A DNA stretch of 42,564 nt from Alistipes sp. (GCA_017631055.1 JAGBTZ010000011.1:1-42564), one strand, 5' to 3'. Positions 9,183 through 18,107 are shown, counted from the stretch's first letter. Numbers and translations are program-made. The notes: generated by a model not told the origin, from the letters alone.

Positions 9183-9284
9183 TAACAAGGTGATTTTGGT
9201 GTTGGACTTTATCTCAAAATCCTCATTTACATCAAGTAAACTGCGGTTTTTCGATCTGCGTCCGCCTAAAAATCCCACTTGTTA
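9183..9284. other. structured intergenic segment between nadA and a lipoprotein gene
   Basis: The ends form an imperfect inverted repeat (TAACAAGGTGATTT at 9183-9196 against AAATCCCACTTGTTA at 9270-9284). A small hairpin sits inside (TTTAC-ATCAA-GTAAA, 9226-9240). It could be a terminator/leader RNA or a small dispersed repeat. Function is unknown. Confidence 0.3.
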
Positions 9285-9325
9285 TACGACTTTTAGTGGA
9301 GAGAGAAACTTAAACTTTTAGAGTT

Positions 9326-10156
9326 ATGAAAAGGCTGTTAAAGATATTTGCTATTGTGGTATTGACAACTACCCTGCTTTCGTCGTGTAGTGACGATCCG
9401 GATCATCTCTACGGAAAGAAAAAGCCGATGAGAATCTTGGATGAGAATGGTAATGTCACAACCAAAGCATATGTCTCGACAGTTAGCCATACATTTTTGG
9501 ATATTGTCGGCGGTGTAGGTTATTATCATACAATAGAGGTCGAGGATGAATCCCTTGTTGATGTATTATATAGTAATAGAGGGGCTGTTAACTCCTTTTT
9601 GCCGAAATATTCGGAGACCGATCCTGCAGGTATTGCTATCAAGGCTCTGAAGTTTGGATCGACGACAATCAGCATCACAGACGAAGATATTGACAAAACT
9701 ATTACTATTGATGTTGAGGTTGTAAACGAGTATAAGGCTGTTACGATTAAAGAGTCGAACGTCGAGGGATTGGAGAAGGGTGCAAAGTTGGCCTTTTTGA
9801 ATGAGGAGGAGAATGAATATCGCTTCATAAAGAAGAGCGGACAGGGGTATGTGTCGTTGGAGAGTGGAACTTACCATTTCGGAGATTCGGCTGATTATTC
9901 TCGTTTACCTCTTACTCTTAATAACGGCAATATCGAGAGTAATTGGATAATTACCGATGCCGATAATAACAAGAATGGATATAGGCACTATATCAGCAAC
10001 ATTTTGGAGGGTCTTAATCTGCCTTATAGTATCACTACACGATTTCAGCCGGCAATTCACTTTCCCCAGGAGTTTCTCTTTACCGACTCCGCTAATCCCG
10101 AAAGGTATTTTAAGACGGGCCCTGCCAATACAACCATAAAGTATACATTTGAATAG
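9326..10156 (+). CDS. predicted lipoprotein of unknown function
   Basis: 276 residues. A type II signal peptide ends in LLSSC, giving lipidated Cys21, and the following SDDPD is compatible with export in Bacteroidetes. The middle (about 40-140) alternates short beta strands around TVSHTFLDIVGG and TISITDEDIDKTITIDVEVVNEY, reminiscent of a bacterial Ig-like (BIG2) repeat. The rest, with KSGQGYVSLESGTYHF, has no motif I recognise. The S46 peptidase gene follows after 22 bases (using its corrected start), so the two may be expressed together. Family unknown. Confidence 0.8.
   Translation: MKRLLKIFAIVVLTTTLLSSCSDDPDHLYGKKKPMRILDENGNVTTKAYVSTVSHTFLDIVGGVGYYHTIEVEDESLVDVLYSNRGAVNSFLPKYSETDPAGIAIKALKFGSTTISITDEDIDKTITIDVEVVNEYKAVTIKESNVEGLEKGAKLAFLNEEENEYRFIKKSGQGYVSLESGTYHFGDSADYSRLPLTLNNGNIESNWIITDADNNKNGYRHYISNILEGLNLPYSITTRFQPAIHFPQEFLFTDSANPERYFKTGPANTTIKYTFE
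10144..10151 (+). promoter_or_regulatory. possible internal promoter before the S46 peptidase
   Basis: TACATTTG matches the -7 consensus TAnnTTTG and lies 28 bases before the preferred ATG at 10179. It overlaps the end of the lipoprotein gene and has no convincing -33 element. Confidence 0.3.
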
Positions 10157-10178
10157 ATTAACATATAATAATATAACT

Positions 10179-12317
10179 ATGAAGAGACTTTTTTTAACAC
10201 TTGCAACGGTGCTAATCTCGGTTAGTGCAATGGCTGATGAGGGTATGTGGCTGTTGCCCTACCTCCAAAAGATGAATATCAAGGATATGAAGTCGAAGGG
10301 TTGCCGCCTCTCGGCTGAGGATATCTACTCGATTAACAAGAACTCGATTAAGGATGCAATCGTGATTTTCGGTAATGGTTGTACGGGCGAGGTTGTGTCG
10401 GATAAGGGACTCCTCTTTACCAACCACCACTGCGGTTATGGCTCGATTCAGGCGCTTTCGTCGGTCGAGCACGACTACCTTAAGTATGGTTTTTGGGCAA
10501 ACAACCACTCGGAGGAGATTCCCGCCCCGGGTCTGACTGTAAGATTTATTCGCCAAATTTCGGATGTTACAGCCCAAATCGTGGGAAATATCCCGGCAAA
10601 CGCAGCCGAGGTAGAGCGAAATAAAATAGTGGCTGAAAACGTCAAAAATCTCCAAAAAGAGTTAAAGAAGCAGAATGAGGGTAAGGAGATTCTTGTAAAA
10701 TCGTTCTTTGGCGGAAATCAATTCTTCGCCTTCGTTATCGAGACCTTTAAGGATATTCGCCTGGTGGGTACTCCCCCATCCTCTATCGGTAAGTTTGGTG
10801 GCGAGACCGACAACTGGATGTGGCCGCGCCATACGGGCGACTTCTCGGTGTTCCGCATCTATGCCGACAAGGATAACAACCCCGCAGAGTACTCGAAAGA
10901 TAACGTACCCTACAAGGCCGAGATGTATCTGAAAGTCTCGCTCAAGGGGTACAAGGAGGGCGATTTTGCGATGGTTATGGGCTTCCCCGGCTCGACCCAG
11001 CGATATATGACCTCTTATGAGATTGACGATATGCTTTCGGTGTCTAATCCCAACCGTATCTATATCCGTGGCGAGCGTCAGGCTATCCTTAAAAAGGATA
11101 TGGCGGCAAGTGATAAGGTGCGTATCCAATATGCATCGAAGTATGCCCGTTCATCGAACTATTGGAAGAACTCGATTGGTATGTCACGCGGACTGAAGCG
11201 CCTGGATGTGAAATCGAAGAAGGCTGCTCAGGAGGCTGAATTTACCGCTTGGGCATCGCAGTTTACCCTTGCCGACGATCCTCGCTATGCAGAGGCTCTG
11301 CCCTTGATTAAGGGGGCTGTGGAGGGTAAGTCTGCCATCGACCACGACCTCCAATATCTGCAGGAGGCTTTCCTTACGGCTGTCGAGATAATCACTCCGG
11401 CCCGTATGGTGGATAAGGTTATGAACTCGCCCCAAACGATATCGGGTGATGGTGCGACAAAGAGACTTGTTGCGCAGTTGAAGGGTTGGTATAAGGATTA
11501 TAACACCGCGACCGACCGTAAGGTAGCAAAGCGAATGCTTGCTATCGCACGCGAGAATATGAAGGTGCTGCCCTCGATTTATGAGGTTATCGACCGAGAT
11601 TTCGGTGGCAACATTGATGCCTATGTGGACAATCTCTACGATAATTCGATTTTTGCTGACGAGGCGAAGATTTTGGAGGCTGTTCAGAGCCACACTTCGG
11701 AGCAGATTTTGGCCGACCCGGTGCAGGCTCTTAGGCAGTCGGTGGTTGTGATGTACAACAAACTGACCAAGGAGAGAAAACCCTTCGTTGCGCAGTATGC
11801 CGAGGGTCATCGCCTCTATATTGATGGTCTGATGAAGATGCATCCCGAGAAGGCGTGGGCTTCGGATGCTAACTTTACTATCCGTCTGACCTATGGTAAC
11901 GTGCTGCCTTATACTCCTCAGGATGGTGTGCGTTATAGCTACTACACAACCCTCAAGGGTGTGATGGAGAAGGAGAATCCCGAAAACCCCGTGGAGTTCT
12001 TCGTACCCGAAAAGCTCAAGGAGCTCTACGCAGCGAGCGACTATGGTCGTTATGCCAATAAGAGGGGCGAACTCCCCGTGGCTTTCCTCTCGAATCTCGA
12101 CATTACGGGCGGAAACTCAGGCTCGCCAATTCTTAATGGTAAAGGCGAACTTATCGGCTTGGCTTTTGACGGCAACTGGGAGGCGATGTCGGGCGATGTG
12201 GCATTCGAGCCGGAGTTACAGCGCTGTATAGGTGTAGATGTTCGTTATGTGCTCTTTATTATCGAAAAGTTTGCCGGAGCCAAATGGCTTATTGATGAGC
12301 TTGAGATTGTTCGATAA
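10179..12317 (+). CDS. S46 family dipeptidyl-peptidase, DPP7-like
   Basis: Secreted or periplasmic serine exopeptidase that removes dipeptides from peptide N-termini; S46 enzymes help Bacteroidetes feed on protein. I prefer the ATG at 10179 to one 30 bases upstream because the product then begins with a clean signal peptide, MKRLFLTLATVLISVSAMA, cleaved before DEG. It has 712 residues. The catalytic His is in TNHHCGYGSI (H84) and the catalytic Ser in GGNSGSP (S647). The residue 18 after the Ser is Gly665 (AFDGNWE); in Porphyromonas enzymes Gly here marks DPP7 (hydrophobic P1) and Arg marks DPP11 (acidic P1), so DPP7-like specificity is inferred. The gene ends at a strong terminator. Confidence 0.93.
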   Translation: MKRLFLTLATVLISVSAMADEGMWLLPYLQKMNIKDMKSKGCRLSAEDIYSINKNSIKDAIVIFGNGCTGEVVSDKGLLFTNHHCGYGSIQALSSVEHDYLKYGFWANNHSEEIPAPGLTVRFIRQISDVTAQIVGNIPANAAEVERNKIVAENVKNLQKELKKQNEGKEILVKSFFGGNQFFAFVIETFKDIRLVGTPPSSIGKFGGETDNWMWPRHTGDFSVFRIYADKDNNPAEYSKDNVPYKAEMYLKVSLKGYKEGDFAMVMGFPGSTQRYMTSYEIDDMLSVSNPNRIYIRGERQAILKKDMAASDKVRIQYASKYARSSNYWKNSIGMSRGLKRLDVKSKKAAQEAEFTAWASQFTLADDPRYAEALPLIKGAVEGKSAIDHDLQYLQEAFLTAVEIITPARMVDKVMNSPQTISGDGATKRLVAQLKGWYKDYNTATDRKVAKRMLAIARENMKVLPSIYEVIDRDFGGNIDAYVDNLYDNSIFADEAKILEAVQSHTSEQILADPVQALRQSVVVMYNKLTKERKPFVAQYAEGHRLYIDGLMKMHPEKAWASDANFTIRLTYGNVLPYTPQDGVRYSYYTTLKGVMEKENPENPVEFFVPEKLKELYAASDYGRYANKRGELPVAFLSNLDITGGNSGSPILNGKGELIGLAFDGNWEAMSGDVAFEPELQRCIGVDVRYVLFIIEKFAGAKWLIDELEIVR

Positions 12318-12326
12318 CAGAAAACG

Positions 12327-12370
12327 AAAGTAAAAAGGGTAGCAGATTTTTCTGCTACCCTTTTTACTTT
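12327..12370. terminator. bidirectional terminator, 20-bp perfect stem
   Basis: The 20-base arms 12327-12346 and 12351-12370 are exact reverse complements with a TTTT loop. The inner stem GGGTAGCAG is GC-rich and the outer stem is A/T-rich, so either transcript ends in a U-rich tract. It separates the convergent peptidase (+) and glycoside hydrolase (-) genes. Confidence 0.92.
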
Positions 12371-12382
12371 ATTGCATAAAGT

Positions 12383-13351
12383 TTACTCTGTCAAAGGATC
12401 GGCCTCGACTCCCTCGAAGGTCATCACTACCGGCAAAATATCGCCATTCTCCGCAAAGTGTAACTCGTCAATACATGTACGGCGATCATTACCGCTGGTT
12501 GCACCAATCGGGTGGCGGTGGTAGACGATATAGTACTTACCGCTGCGAGGGTTGTGCATCACCGAGTGGTGGCCGGCACCTGTACCGATTGCGGGGTCGG
12601 TCTGCAAAATCACGCCTCTGCTCTCGAAGGGACCCATCGGGCCATCGGCAATGGCATAAGCTACGCGATAGTTATCCTTGGTCCACTTGCCCTCCGACCA
12701 CATAAAGTAGTACTTACCGTCACGGATAAACATAAAGGGACCCTCGACATACTCGCCAGGAGTCACCTCCTTGAAGAGTTCGCCATCCTCGAAGGGAACA
12801 AAGCCCGTAAAGTCGTCGTTGAGCTTGCAGACGTTGCAGTGCTTCCAACCACCATAATACATATAGTATGTGCCATCCGTATCCTTGAATACAAACTGGT
12901 CGATAGGCTGCGCTCCGTTGATGATGTCGTTGATGAGCGGTTTGCCGAGGTAATCCTCAAAGGGGCCTGCGGGGTTGTCGGCTACAGCGATACCGATACC
13001 GCCAACCTCGCCCTCGTGTACATCATTTGCGCTGAAGAAGAGGAAGTAGCGGCCATCCTTCTCGATAATTGAGGGAGCCCACAATGCCTTGTTAATCCAC
13101 TTAACGCTGTTGTTGTCGACAATGCGCTCGTGCTTCTGCCAATGAACCAAGTCCTTCGACGAGAAGGCGTCAAAGTGGAGCTGCTCGACAAACTTCTGCG
13201 ACCAAGTGGGGTAGAGCCAATAGGTGTCACCAAAGATTACTCCTTCGGGGTCAGCATACCACCCCTCAATAATGGGGTTACCACTGCGAGGGCGCTCGAC
13301 ACAAGCCACCATTGCTACTGCAACAATGGCCAAACAAAATAACTTTTTCAT
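12383..13351 (-). CDS. GH43-like glycoside hydrolase, predicted lipoprotein
   Basis: Five-bladed beta-propeller glycosidase, probably acting on arabinose- or xylose-containing glycans. The signal peptide ends AMVAC (Cys17), so it is predicted to be a lipoprotein. Candidate catalytic residues of clan GH-F fit the order base-modulator-acid: Asp34 (GWYADPEG), Asp151 (QPIDQF) and Glu203 (YVEGPFMF). A late HHSVMH is typical of the propeller metal site. The length of 322 residues is a single catalytic domain. It starts 10 bases after the MFS gene, so it is co-transcribed with it. Subfamily and substrate cannot be told; other F-clan or GH117/GH130-like propellers are less likely. Confidence 0.85.
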   Translation of the reverse strand: MKKLFCLAIVAVAMVACVERPRSGNPIIEGWYADPEGVIFGDTYWLYPTWSQKFVEQLHFDAFSSKDLVHWQKHERIVDNNSVKWINKALWAPSIIEKDGRYFLFFSANDVHEGEVGGIGIAVADNPAGPFEDYLGKPLINDIINGAQPIDQFVFKDTDGTYYMYYGGWKHCNVCKLNDDFTGFVPFEDGELFKEVTPGEYVEGPFMFIRDGKYYFMWSEGKWTKDNYRVAYAIADGPMGPFESRGVILQTDPAIGTGAGHHSVMHNPRSGKYYIVYHRHPIGATSGNDRRTCIDELHFAENGDILPVVMTFEGVEADPLTE

Positions 13352-13361
13352 AGTAAAAATA

Positions 13362-14768
13362 TTATTTTTGAATGTTAGGCAACTCCAATCCGTAGCCGTT
13401 GCGCTTATCCATACCCTTCAACCAGAGGCTGAACAGAAGAGCCAAACCGCCGAGCGAAGCGAACATCAACATCGGCAATGTGTAGTTGTAAGCAACACCC
13501 TCCACGCCTGCGGCAATCTGCTCTGCGACTCCGGGGTTACTCTTCTCCAAAGCCCAACCGATAAGCATCGGTGTTCCGCTCAAACCGAAGTTCTGCACCC
13601 AGAAGATAAGCGAATAGGCGCTACCCAGGAAGCGCTTGTCCATAATCTTAGGAATCGAGGGCCAGAGCGATGCCGGCACCAACGAGAACGAGATTCCGAG
13701 CAGAATAATCGCTGCATAGGCGATAACCTTGCTGGGGAATGCGGGCAAAACGAGTGCGAATGTAAGGTGGCAGACAATCATCAGCAACGAGCCGAGGATA
13801 AGCATTGTAGCGCCCTTACCCTTCTTGTCGAGGAACCAGCCGAGCAGCGGAGTGATGCAGGCAGCACCGATGGGGAACCAACGGAAGATGTCGGCAGCGG
13901 TCGTTGCCGAGATGCCGAGGTTGCTCTGCAGCATGTTGGCTGCAAACTTCTGGAAGGGGAAGATTGCCGAGTAGTAGAGTACACACAACATCGCCACAAT
14001 CCAGAACAGCTTGCTCTTGAAGATGTTGACCACGTCAGCCAACTTAAACTCCTCCTCCGACTCGCCCTGTGCAGCCTCAGCACCGAGTTGCTTGTCGAAC
14101 TTGCGGTCCATAAAGCAGAAGATGGTGAAGCACAATAGTCCGATGAGCAGCAGCGCTGTACAGAACGCTACGGGCTTAACTACAGTGGGGTTGATTGCTC
14201 CGGCCAAGCGGGGCGAAATGGTGAAGATGAAGAATACTCCCACGCGAGCCAGCGCCATCTCCAATCCCATAGCCAGCGCCATCTCTTTACCCTCGAACCA
14301 CTTTGCCAGCGCCTTCGATGCGGTAATACCCGCCATCTCGCAACCACAACCGAAAATCATAAATCCGAGCGAAGCCAGCTTTGCGCTTCCGGGCATTGCT
14401 ACCCACCACGAGTTGAGCCAAGCCTCGAGGCCCGAGCCGGCGAAGAGGTCGCTAACGGCGTAGAACTTGATGCAGGCACCGAAGAACATCAGCGATGCCG
14501 ACAACTCGCCCGTGAAGCGGATACCCATCTTGTCGAGGATAATACCCGCAACAATCAGAAAACCAAGCACATTGAGCAGGTACTCCGAGCCCATAAACGA
14601 GCCGAATACATCGGGAGTCCAGCCGTGAGTCTTCTGGATAATCTCCTGAAGAGGAGAGATTACATCTACAAACATGTGAGCAAAGAGCATCATCAGTGCA
14701 ATCAGCACCATCGCTCCCCAACGTGCCCAAGCGTAATCGTTGAGTCTCTTTTGGATAGTTTGAGTCAT
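13362..14768 (-). CDS. MFS transporter, probably for a sugar or oligosaccharide
   Basis: Inner-membrane permease of the major facilitator superfamily, 468 residues, with about 12 hydrophobic segments. Loop motif A variants are visible in both halves: ILDKMGIRFTG (about 78-88) and GWFLDKKGKGA. Large central cytoplasmic loop around FMDRKFDKQLGAEAAQGESEEE. It is directly upstream of the GH43-like gene (10-base gap) and 28 bases downstream of the TPR gene on the same strand. The pairing suggests uptake of the product released by the hydrolase. The substrate is inference only. Confidence 0.88.
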   Translation of the reverse strand: MTQTIQKRLNDYAWARWGAMVLIALMMLFAHMFVDVISPLQEIIQKTHGWTPDVFGSFMGSEYLLNVLGFLIVAGIILDKMGIRFTGELSASLMFFGACIKFYAVSDLFAGSGLEAWLNSWWVAMPGSAKLASLGFMIFGCGCEMAGITASKALAKWFEGKEMALAMGLEMALARVGVFFIFTISPRLAGAINPTVVKPVAFCTALLLIGLLCFTIFCFMDRKFDKQLGAEAAQGESEEEFKLADVVNIFKSKLFWIVAMLCVLYYSAIFPFQKFAANMLQSNLGISATTAADIFRWFPIGAACITPLLGWFLDKKGKGATMLILGSLLMIVCHLTFALVLPAFPSKVIAYAAIILLGISFSLVPASLWPSIPKIMDKRFLGSAYSLIFWVQNFGLSGTPMLIGWALEKSNPGVAEQIAAGVEGVAYNYTLPMLMFASLGGLALLFSLWLKGMDKRNGYGLELPNIQK

Positions 14769-14796
14769 AGTTTTTAAGTGTTAAATTATTGTTGAA

Positions 14797-16806
14797 TTAT
14801 TTGTGATTTGCATATTGTCGCAGTACCTCATAAGCCTGTTCGATGCCGAGCTCGCCCGCCTTCGAGATATCAAGGCACCCCTTGCGCGTATCCTTCATAA
14901 ATATCTGTATCAGACCTCGGTTATAGTAAGCCTCAGCAAAGTGAGGGTTGAGCTCGATTGCCCGCGAGTAGTCGTCATACGCCTCGGGCAACGCCCCCGA
15001 TATGGCGTGCAGATTTGCTCGGTTGTAGTAAGCAAAGGCAAATTCGGGGTAGAGTTTTATCGCCTTGTTGAGGTCGGCAATTGCCTCATCGTAATTATAT
15101 GTGCGGGTCGAGTTGTTCTTAAGTCGGCTCGCGGGGTCCGAATCGATTGTTATGCGCTGATAGGAGTTGTCGATTGACGAAATGAAGTCTATCATCTCGG
15201 CTCGGGTGGTCGAACGATTGAGGTAGAGGAACGGGTTGACCGGATTCTCGTCAATGGCAGCCGAGAAGGTGTTCACGGCTGCGGTATACTGCTTTATCAG
15301 CGACTGGGCAACACCATACATAAAGAGCGTTTTCCACTTCTGGTCGCTCTCTACCGCTTGTTGCAGAGCCTTTGCCGTGCGGCGCTCGGTGGCAACCAAC
15401 GAGTCTGCCGGCAGATTGGACTCCTTGCGCGAGAGTTTGAGTTGCGGACTCTCCAACGAGGCTATAAAGTCGGTCACACGCTGCGATTGGCGGCGTAAGG
15501 TCGGCACCTTGTCAGCCGTGCTATCGGCTGCAATGAGCGTAAAGCGGAACAGGGGCAGCAGAGCCAAGTTGTCGCCCGACGCCTCGCGGCGAGTGGATAT
15601 GCGGTTGAAGGTGCTGCCCGAGAGTTTGGTGTCGAACGATAGCAGACGGTCGAAACGCCTTGTGGTGTCGGCATAAATCGAGTAGGTGCTGTCGCTCAAG
15701 CGGCTCTTGTACTCGGCAATTTTGCGCTGGGCGATGTCGTGGTCGCTCTTGCCACCTTTCGCATCGCGCAGAGCATAGCGCAGGGTGCTTCGGTTGAGGT
15801 AGGCGTTGGCAAAATCGGGATAGAGCTCGATAGCCTTCGAGTAGTCCTCGACGGCCTGTTCGAGTTCGCCCAGCTGGGTGTAGAGTATAGCGCGATTGTA
15901 GTAGACCAACACATTCTCGGGCGAGTAGTGGGCCACCTTGTTGTAGTCCTCCAACGCTCGGTTGTAATCGCCTATGCGTGAGCGCAGTATCGCTCGGTTG
16001 AAGTAAGTGAGCGAGTTGGTCGAGTCGAGTGATATAACCTTATCGAAGTCACCGAGCGACTGCATCGGTCGGTTGGTTTCGGAGTAGACCAATGCACGAT
16101 TGAAGAGCGAGGGTATGTGGGTCGAGTCGTAGCGCACCGCCATATCGAAATCGCGCTCGGCCTCCTCGAAGCGTTTTTGCTGCATATAGAGCGCTCCTCG
16201 GCGGTTGTAACTGTCGGGATTTTCGCGGTTGGTGCGGATGGCGGTGTTGAAATTTTCGTATGCCTTAGTGGTATCTTTCAAATAGAGGTAGCAGACCCCT
16301 CGGTTGGCATAAGCATCGGCCACCTTGTTCTCTTGCGCTATAAATTTATCGAAGTCCTCAATCGCCTCACGGAATTGCTGGTTGAGCAGACGTGTCACAC
16401 CTCGACTGTAGTAGGGATTTGGTAGGTCGGGGCGTAGGTCGATGGCCTCCTTGAAATCCTTGAGCGCATCGTCATAATTACCCATACGCGAGCGAGTTAT
16501 GGCGCGATAGGTGTAGGCGGTGGTAAAGACGGGGTTCTTCGATATGGCGATAGTGAAATCCTCATCTGCACCCAACAGGTCATCGAGATTGTATTTGGCA
16601 ATTCCGCGCAGGAAGTAGCCCTCGTAGGCTGTGTTATCAAAGCGCAGCAGGGTATTCAGTGTGCGGATAGCCTCGTGGTAGTCGTTCTGCATCATCATCT
16701 GACGACCAAGCCAGTAGAAGTACTCCTTGTTGTATTGGGCACGCAGAGGCGCTCCGCACCAAATCAGCACGAACACCGCAACCAAACTCAATACAAACTT
16801 TTTCAT
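14797..16806 (-). CDS. secreted tetratricopeptide-repeat protein
   Basis: 669 residues with an N-terminal signal peptide ending near LRA-Q (about residue 23) and no lipobox at the cleavage point. TPR motifs (patterns such as AYYNRG, DYSKAIELYPDFANAYLNRS) fill about residues 28-370 and resume at about 500-660. In between lies a Ser/Thr- and Arg-rich stretch (about 375-490) without repeats. Such proteins act as periplasmic or outer-membrane scaffolds; no enzymatic motif is seen. Its gene lies 28 bases before the MFS gene and could lead a three-gene unit, though the link to sugar use is unproven and the TPR protein may have a general envelope role. Confidence 0.87.
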   Translation of the reverse strand: MKKFVLSLVAVFVLIWCGAPLRAQYNKEYFYWLGRQMMMQNDYHEAIRTLNTLLRFDNTAYEGYFLRGIAKYNLDDLLGADEDFTIAISKNPVFTTAYTYRAITRSRMGNYDDALKDFKEAIDLRPDLPNPYYSRGVTRLLNQQFREAIEDFDKFIAQENKVADAYANRGVCYLYLKDTTKAYENFNTAIRTNRENPDSYNRRGALYMQQKRFEEAERDFDMAVRYDSTHIPSLFNRALVYSETNRPMQSLGDFDKVISLDSTNSLTYFNRAILRSRIGDYNRALEDYNKVAHYSPENVLVYYNRAILYTQLGELEQAVEDYSKAIELYPDFANAYLNRSTLRYALRDAKGGKSDHDIAQRKIAEYKSRLSDSTYSIYADTTRRFDRLLSFDTKLSGSTFNRISTRREASGDNLALLPLFRFTLIAADSTADKVPTLRRQSQRVTDFIASLESPQLKLSRKESNLPADSLVATERRTAKALQQAVESDQKWKTLFMYGVAQSLIKQYTAAVNTFSAAIDENPVNPFLYLNRSTTRAEMIDFISSIDNSYQRITIDSDPASRLKNNSTRTYNYDEAIADLNKAIKLYPEFAFAYYNRANLHAISGALPEAYDDYSRAIELNPHFAEAYYNRGLIQIFMKDTRKGCLDISKAGELGIEQAYEVLRQYANHK

Positions 16807-16904
16807 CTGCTTACTCTTCTAAACGCCCTAACCCCGCGAAAAATTTTATAGGTAATTGTGAATTGATTTGTGACAGTTAAAGGTTATAATTTTGAATTGA
16901 ATCT

Positions 16905-17786
16905 CTATTCTTGTTCGTATCCGAATCGGCGGAGTTGTCTTTCGCTGTTGCGCCAATCGCCACCCACTTTCACAAAGAGTTGGAGGAATACCCTCTTACC
17001 GAGGAACTTTTCGAGGTCTTGGCGAGCCTGCATACCGACCTTATTGAGCATCTCGCCCTTGTGGCCGATGATGATGCCCTTCTGCGAGTCGCGTGTAACG
17101 TAAATCGTAGCCGAGATGCGGTCGATGGCGGCCTCCTCCTTGTACGAATCAATCTCGATTTCGCAGCAGTAGGGAATCTCCTTGTCGTAGTTGAGCAGTA
17201 TCTTCTCGCGGATAATCTCCGAGGCGAAGAATCGCAAGGTCTTGTCGGTCAGCGTATCCTTCGGGTAGTAGGGCTCGCCCTCGGGCAGTCGCTCGAGAAT
17301 CATATCGAAAATTCCACCGATGTTGAAGCCCTCGCGGGCCGAAGCAGGAGCAATTACCGCCTCGGGCAGACGCTCGTGCCACTTCTCGACCAGAGCCTCC
17401 AGAGCCTCGGGTGTGGTGAGGTCTATCTTGTTGATAACCACAATGGTCGGAATACCACTGCGGGCTATGCGGTCGAGCACCTCGGCCGAGCGGTCGCTCT
17501 GTTCGACGGTGTCGGTGACATAGAGAATCACATCGGCATCCTTGACGGCTCCGTTGACGAACTTCATCATCGACTCCTGCAACTTGTAGTTGGGTTTGAG
17601 GATTCCCGGGGTGTCGGAGTAGACAATCTGGAAATCGTCGCCATTGACGATACCCATAATGCGGTGGCGGGTAGTTTGAGCCTTGGAGGTGATAATCGAC
17701 AATCGCTCACCTACAAGAGCGTTCATAAGGGTCGATTTGCCGACATTCGGATTACCGATAATGTTTACAAAACCTGATTTGTGCAT
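16905..17786 (-). CDS. era: GTPase Era, 16S rRNA maturation
   Basis: Ras-like GTPase with a C-terminal KH domain that binds the 3' end of 16S rRNA and checks 30S assembly. G1 is GNPNVGKS at 11-18, G3 DTPG at 58-61, G4 NKID at 119-122, and the KH-domain turn GHKG is at 241-244. The 293 residues fit the family. ATG at 17786 is preceded by a good Bacteroidetes promoter. Another ribosome-maturation gene, rbfA, lies at 24.7 kb, but der and yqfG are not in the window. About 100 AT-rich bases follow before the TPR gene. Confidence 0.97.
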   Translation of the reverse strand: MHKSGFVNIIGNPNVGKSTLMNALVGERLSIITSKAQTTRHRIMGIVNGDDFQIVYSDTPGILKPNYKLQESMMKFVNGAVKDADVILYVTDTVEQSDRSAEVLDRIARSGIPTIVVINKIDLTTPEALEALVEKWHERLPEAVIAPASAREGFNIGGIFDMILERLPEGEPYYPKDTLTDKTLRFFASEIIREKILLNYDKEIPYCCEIEIDSYKEEAAIDRISATIYVTRDSQKGIIIGHKGEMLNKVGMQARQDLEKFLGKRVFLQLFVKVGGDWRNSERQLRRFGYEQE

Positions 17787-17808
17787 AGTTTTAATAGGTT
17801 ATATTGTG

Positions 17809-17839
17809 CAAAGGTACAAAACAATTCATAATTCACAAT
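17809..17839 (-). promoter_or_regulatory. era promoter, Bacteroidetes type
   Basis: On the minus strand: ATTG (17839-17836), 19-base spacer, TACCTTTG (17816-17809). The -7 box is an exact TAnnTTTG with the common extension GCAC. It lies about 23 bases before the era ATG. Confidence 0.7.
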
Positions 17840-17850
17840 TTTTTAGCCAT

Positions 17851-18005
17851 TGGATGGGTTAGATGAGTTAGTAAGGGAGATTAAGGAATTTAGTGAGTTT
17901 AGTGAATTTAGTAAAATGCCTTAAACTCCTTAAATTCCCTCAACTCCCTCAAAAACCTTCACCCCCTCTCATCCAACCCATCTAACTCACCTACCCCCCT
18001 CAACC
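17851..18005. repeat. fold-back array of degenerate 9-bp repeats
   Basis: From 17852 to about 17915 the sequence runs in 9-base steps such as GGATGGGTT, AGATGAGTT, ATTTAGTGA, GTTTAGTGA. From about 17918 to 18005 the complement appears, also in 9-base steps: CTTAAACTC, CTTAAATTC, CCTCAACTC, then CTCATCCAA, CCCATCTAA. The two arms can pair imperfectly over about 60-70 bases around a centre near 17916. Nothing in it looks coding. It lies between divergent era and the flippase gene. Confidence 0.75.
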
Positions 18006-18035
18006 TTAAAAAATCTCAATAAAAAAGGGGTTCTC

Positions 18036-18067
18036 TTTGAGAACTCCCTTTATTTTTCGTATCTTCG
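18036..18067 (+). promoter_or_regulatory. promoter of the flippase-holB-folK run
   Basis: TTTG at 18036-18039, a 20-base spacer, then TATCTTCG at 18060-18067 (one mismatch to TAnnTTTG) followed by CACC. The -33 element sits in the loop of a hairpin (arms 18024-18035 and 18039-18051, AAAGGGGTTCTC with one bulge) followed by a T-run. The hairpin could instead end transcripts coming out of the repeat array. Confidence 0.6.
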
Positions 18068-18107
18068 CACCGAATATGCCCAAATTTTTGGGCGAGAACA
18101 GGCTTTT

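Noticed and set aside
10149..10178. Upstream ATG as start of the S46 peptidase
   Set aside because: It would put ten polar residues in front of a standard signal peptide and overlap the lipoprotein gene; the ATG at 10179 is better.
17851..18005. Array near era considered as CRISPR
   Set aside because: The unit is only nine bases, degenerate, with no unique spacers and no cas genes.
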